Source: an uncultured Rhodopirellula sp. (GTDB lineage: Bacteria > Planctomycetota > Planctomycetia > Pirellulales > Pirellulaceae). From it: a DNA stretch of 8,638 bases. Where the stretch lies: positions 1 to 8,638 of the forward strand of contig CAJXTM010000103.1 of the NCBI GenBank assembly GCA_913061385.1. Direction: 5' to 3'. The position numbers were made by a program, and so were the translations under genes. Below are positions 7,419 through 8,638 of the stretch, piece by piece. Every line of letters starts with the position of its first letter. Positions within the stretch are counted from its first letter, which is position 1. The notes beneath the pieces were generated by a model. It made no database searches. It worked only from the letters and a program-made list of their open reading frames with translations, and was not told where the DNA came from.

Positions 7419-7590
7419 GAGTGTTACCTGCCACCATCAGGGGGTTAAAATTCGGAGGATTTGCGCACGATTGCGGCGTGGTGCCACAACCATGTAAAAT
7501 CATTTACACGAGCATTCTTGCGGATTCCAAGCTCAAATCCATGAGAGAATGCGCAATCCATCGTAGAATTTTAACAAACCTTGAAAATTC
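7419..7590. promoter_or_regulatory. Divergent xylA-xylR control region
   Basis: This 172-base gap must carry both promoters. Two symmetric elements stand out. First, TGTAAA-ATCA-TTTACA (7493-7508) is a perfect palindrome near its middle. Second, GTTAAAATTC at 7444-7453 recurs inverted at 7566-7575, about 25 and 15 bases from the two start codons. TTGAAAATTC (7581-7590), touching the xylR ATG, is a related copy. Known XylR binds paired half-sites, so the A/T half-sites are the better XylR candidates. Clear -35/-10 boxes could not be assigned. Confidence 0.6.
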
Positions 7591-8592
7591 ATGTCGCGCC
7601 GCTCTGTCGCCTTGTTGATCGAAACCTCCAATGGACACGGCCGCGGTCTGCTTGACGGGGTGGTTGCGTACGTGAAGGAATCAGCCGATTGGTCCGTCTT
7701 CCTGACAGAACAGGAACGGGGCGCGGTTCCACCAAATTGGCTGAAAAACTGGCGGGGCGACGGAATCATTGCCCGCATTGAAACCGATGATATCGCTGAC
7801 CAACTCCGAGACTTGTGTGTTCCCATTGTCGACTTGAGCGCCACGCGACACGTGAAGGGGATTCCTTGGACAAGTACAGACGACGTTGCAATCGCCGGCC
7901 TGGGAGTCCAGCACTTCATGGAACGAGGTTTTCACAATCTGGCGTACTGTGGTGACCCTGGCTTTGCCTGGTCGAATCTCCGCCGTGATCGATATCGTGA
8001 ACTCACGTTGGCTGCCGAGCGAAAGTTCTTCGAATACCAATCAACTCACCGCTACGATCCACAGTTTGACTGGGAACAGGAAAAAACACGGCTTGGTCAC
8101 TGGCTGACAACACTTCCCAGACCAGCCGCCATCATGGCCTGCTATGACTTTCAAGCACAACAGGTTCTCGATGCCTGCCGCCAGTCAAATATTGCTGTTC
8201 CTGAATCGGTAGCTGTTCTGGGAGTGGATAATGACCACTTGATTTGTGAACTCGCCGATCCATCACTGAGCAGCATCGTCCAAGACACACATGGCACCGG
8301 CTATGAAGCTGCCCGCCTGCTAGATGAAATGATGGACACTCAAATGAACACAGCACACCCAAGACACCCAGCCAACAGCAGCCACAGACGGGATCGGACA
8401 AATCAGTCGCGAAACGCATCGCCCTCAAAGCCTTCGCCGCTAACAGATCCACCGTTGCTTACCAAACCCTTGGGGGTGGTGGTTCGTGAATCGACCGATA
8501 CGCTGGCAATCGACGACCACGAAATTTCCCGAGCATTACAGTACATTCGGCGGCATGCAAATTCAAACATCCGCGTGTGCGATGTTCTGAAG
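7591..8592 (+). CDS. xylR: XylR-type xylose regulator, 3' end missing
   Basis: Residues 1-334 of a XylR-like transcription factor. Residues 5-245 form the LacI/periplasmic-binding-type sugar domain typical of XylR: SVALLIETSNGHGRGLL at the start, ACYDFQAQQVLDACR at 183-197, VPESVAVLGVDND at 203-215 and ELADPSLSSI at 220-229. Residues 309-334 begin the C-terminal AraC-type DNA-binding domain (EISRALQYIRRHA...VCDVLK), which is cut in its first helices; some 50-60 residues should be missing by comparison with E. coli XylR (392). The fragment ends at 8592. Beyond it the frame enters the adapter and adds LSLIHI, which is not protein. Between the domains, 250-290 is a His/Asn/Ser/Arg/Pro-rich linker, much longer than in E. 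coli XylR. ATG 7591 has no clear ribosome-binding site but fits the family start. It is divergent from xylA. Confidence 0.93.
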
Positions 8593-8638
8593 CTGTCTCT
8601 TATACACATCTGACGCTGCCGACGACTCCTTACGTGTA
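8593..8638 (-). other. Nextera/Tn5 library adapter (not genomic)
   Basis: The exact reverse complement of 1-46, with the mosaic end at 8593-8611. It truncates xylR and supplies a false stop codon (TGA 8611-8613). The same index at both ends points to single-primer amplification of one tagmented molecule. Confidence 0.98.

Noticed and set aside
8593..8613. Native C-terminus LSLIHI of XylR
   Set aside because: These codons are the adapter; the real gene continues beyond the fragment.
1..8638. Mobile element bounded by terminal inverted repeats
   Set aside because: The inverted repeats are library adapters, and no transposase or integrase gene is present.

Overview
The window is best read as one tagmented DNA fragment from a planctomycete, probably a Pirellulales-type bacterium. 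Bases 1-46 and 8593-8638 are a library adapter and its exact reverse complement (Nextera read-1 sequence with an i5-type index). The genomic insert is therefore 47-8592, and the 46-bp terminal inverted repeat is artificial. Lineage evidence is the DUF1559 pseudopilin-like gene with its H-X9-DG motif, preceded by a tiny glycine-rich lipoprotein, and a divergent xylA/xylR pair with a planctomycete-like XylR. All identifications are by eye from protein motifs; no search was run.

Layout from left to right. On the minus strand are a secreted alpha/beta hydrolase of the acetyl-xylan/feruloyl-esterase-like kind (65-973) and a DUF1853 protein (1159-2163). Next comes a strong intrinsic terminator (2301-2335) that ends a two-gene unit: lipoprotein (3672-3887), then DUF1559 protein (2364-3602). 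That unit has a good sigma-70-like promoter (3991-4019) and an intercistronic terminator-like hairpin. About 770 bases with no convincing gene follow (4020-4786), then a 17-bp tandem repeat that covers a stop codon. Then come a secreted thioredoxin-like protein (4828-5886, minus), xylose isomerase xylA (6102-7418, minus), a divergent promoter region, and xylR (7591-8592, plus, cut by the end of the fragment).

The most interesting feature is the thioredoxin-like gene. Its reading frame is broken only by one in-frame TGA at codon 77. That TGA is followed 15 bases later by an 8-bp hairpin whose five-base loop is GGUCU, the same bases as in the E. coli fdhF SECIS loop. The frame then stays open and protein-like for another 275 codons. 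This is the signature expected of a bacterial selenoprotein, here with a signal peptide and so probably extracytoplasmic. I do not recognise the family as a described selenoprotein. A true nonsense mutation or read error remains possible.

Functionally, xylA with xylR is a xylose-use module, and the secreted esterase could release acetyl or feruloyl groups from xylan. That link is inference, since about 5 kb and unrelated genes lie between them. The DUF1559/lipoprotein pair is a typical planctomycete envelope unit of unknown role.
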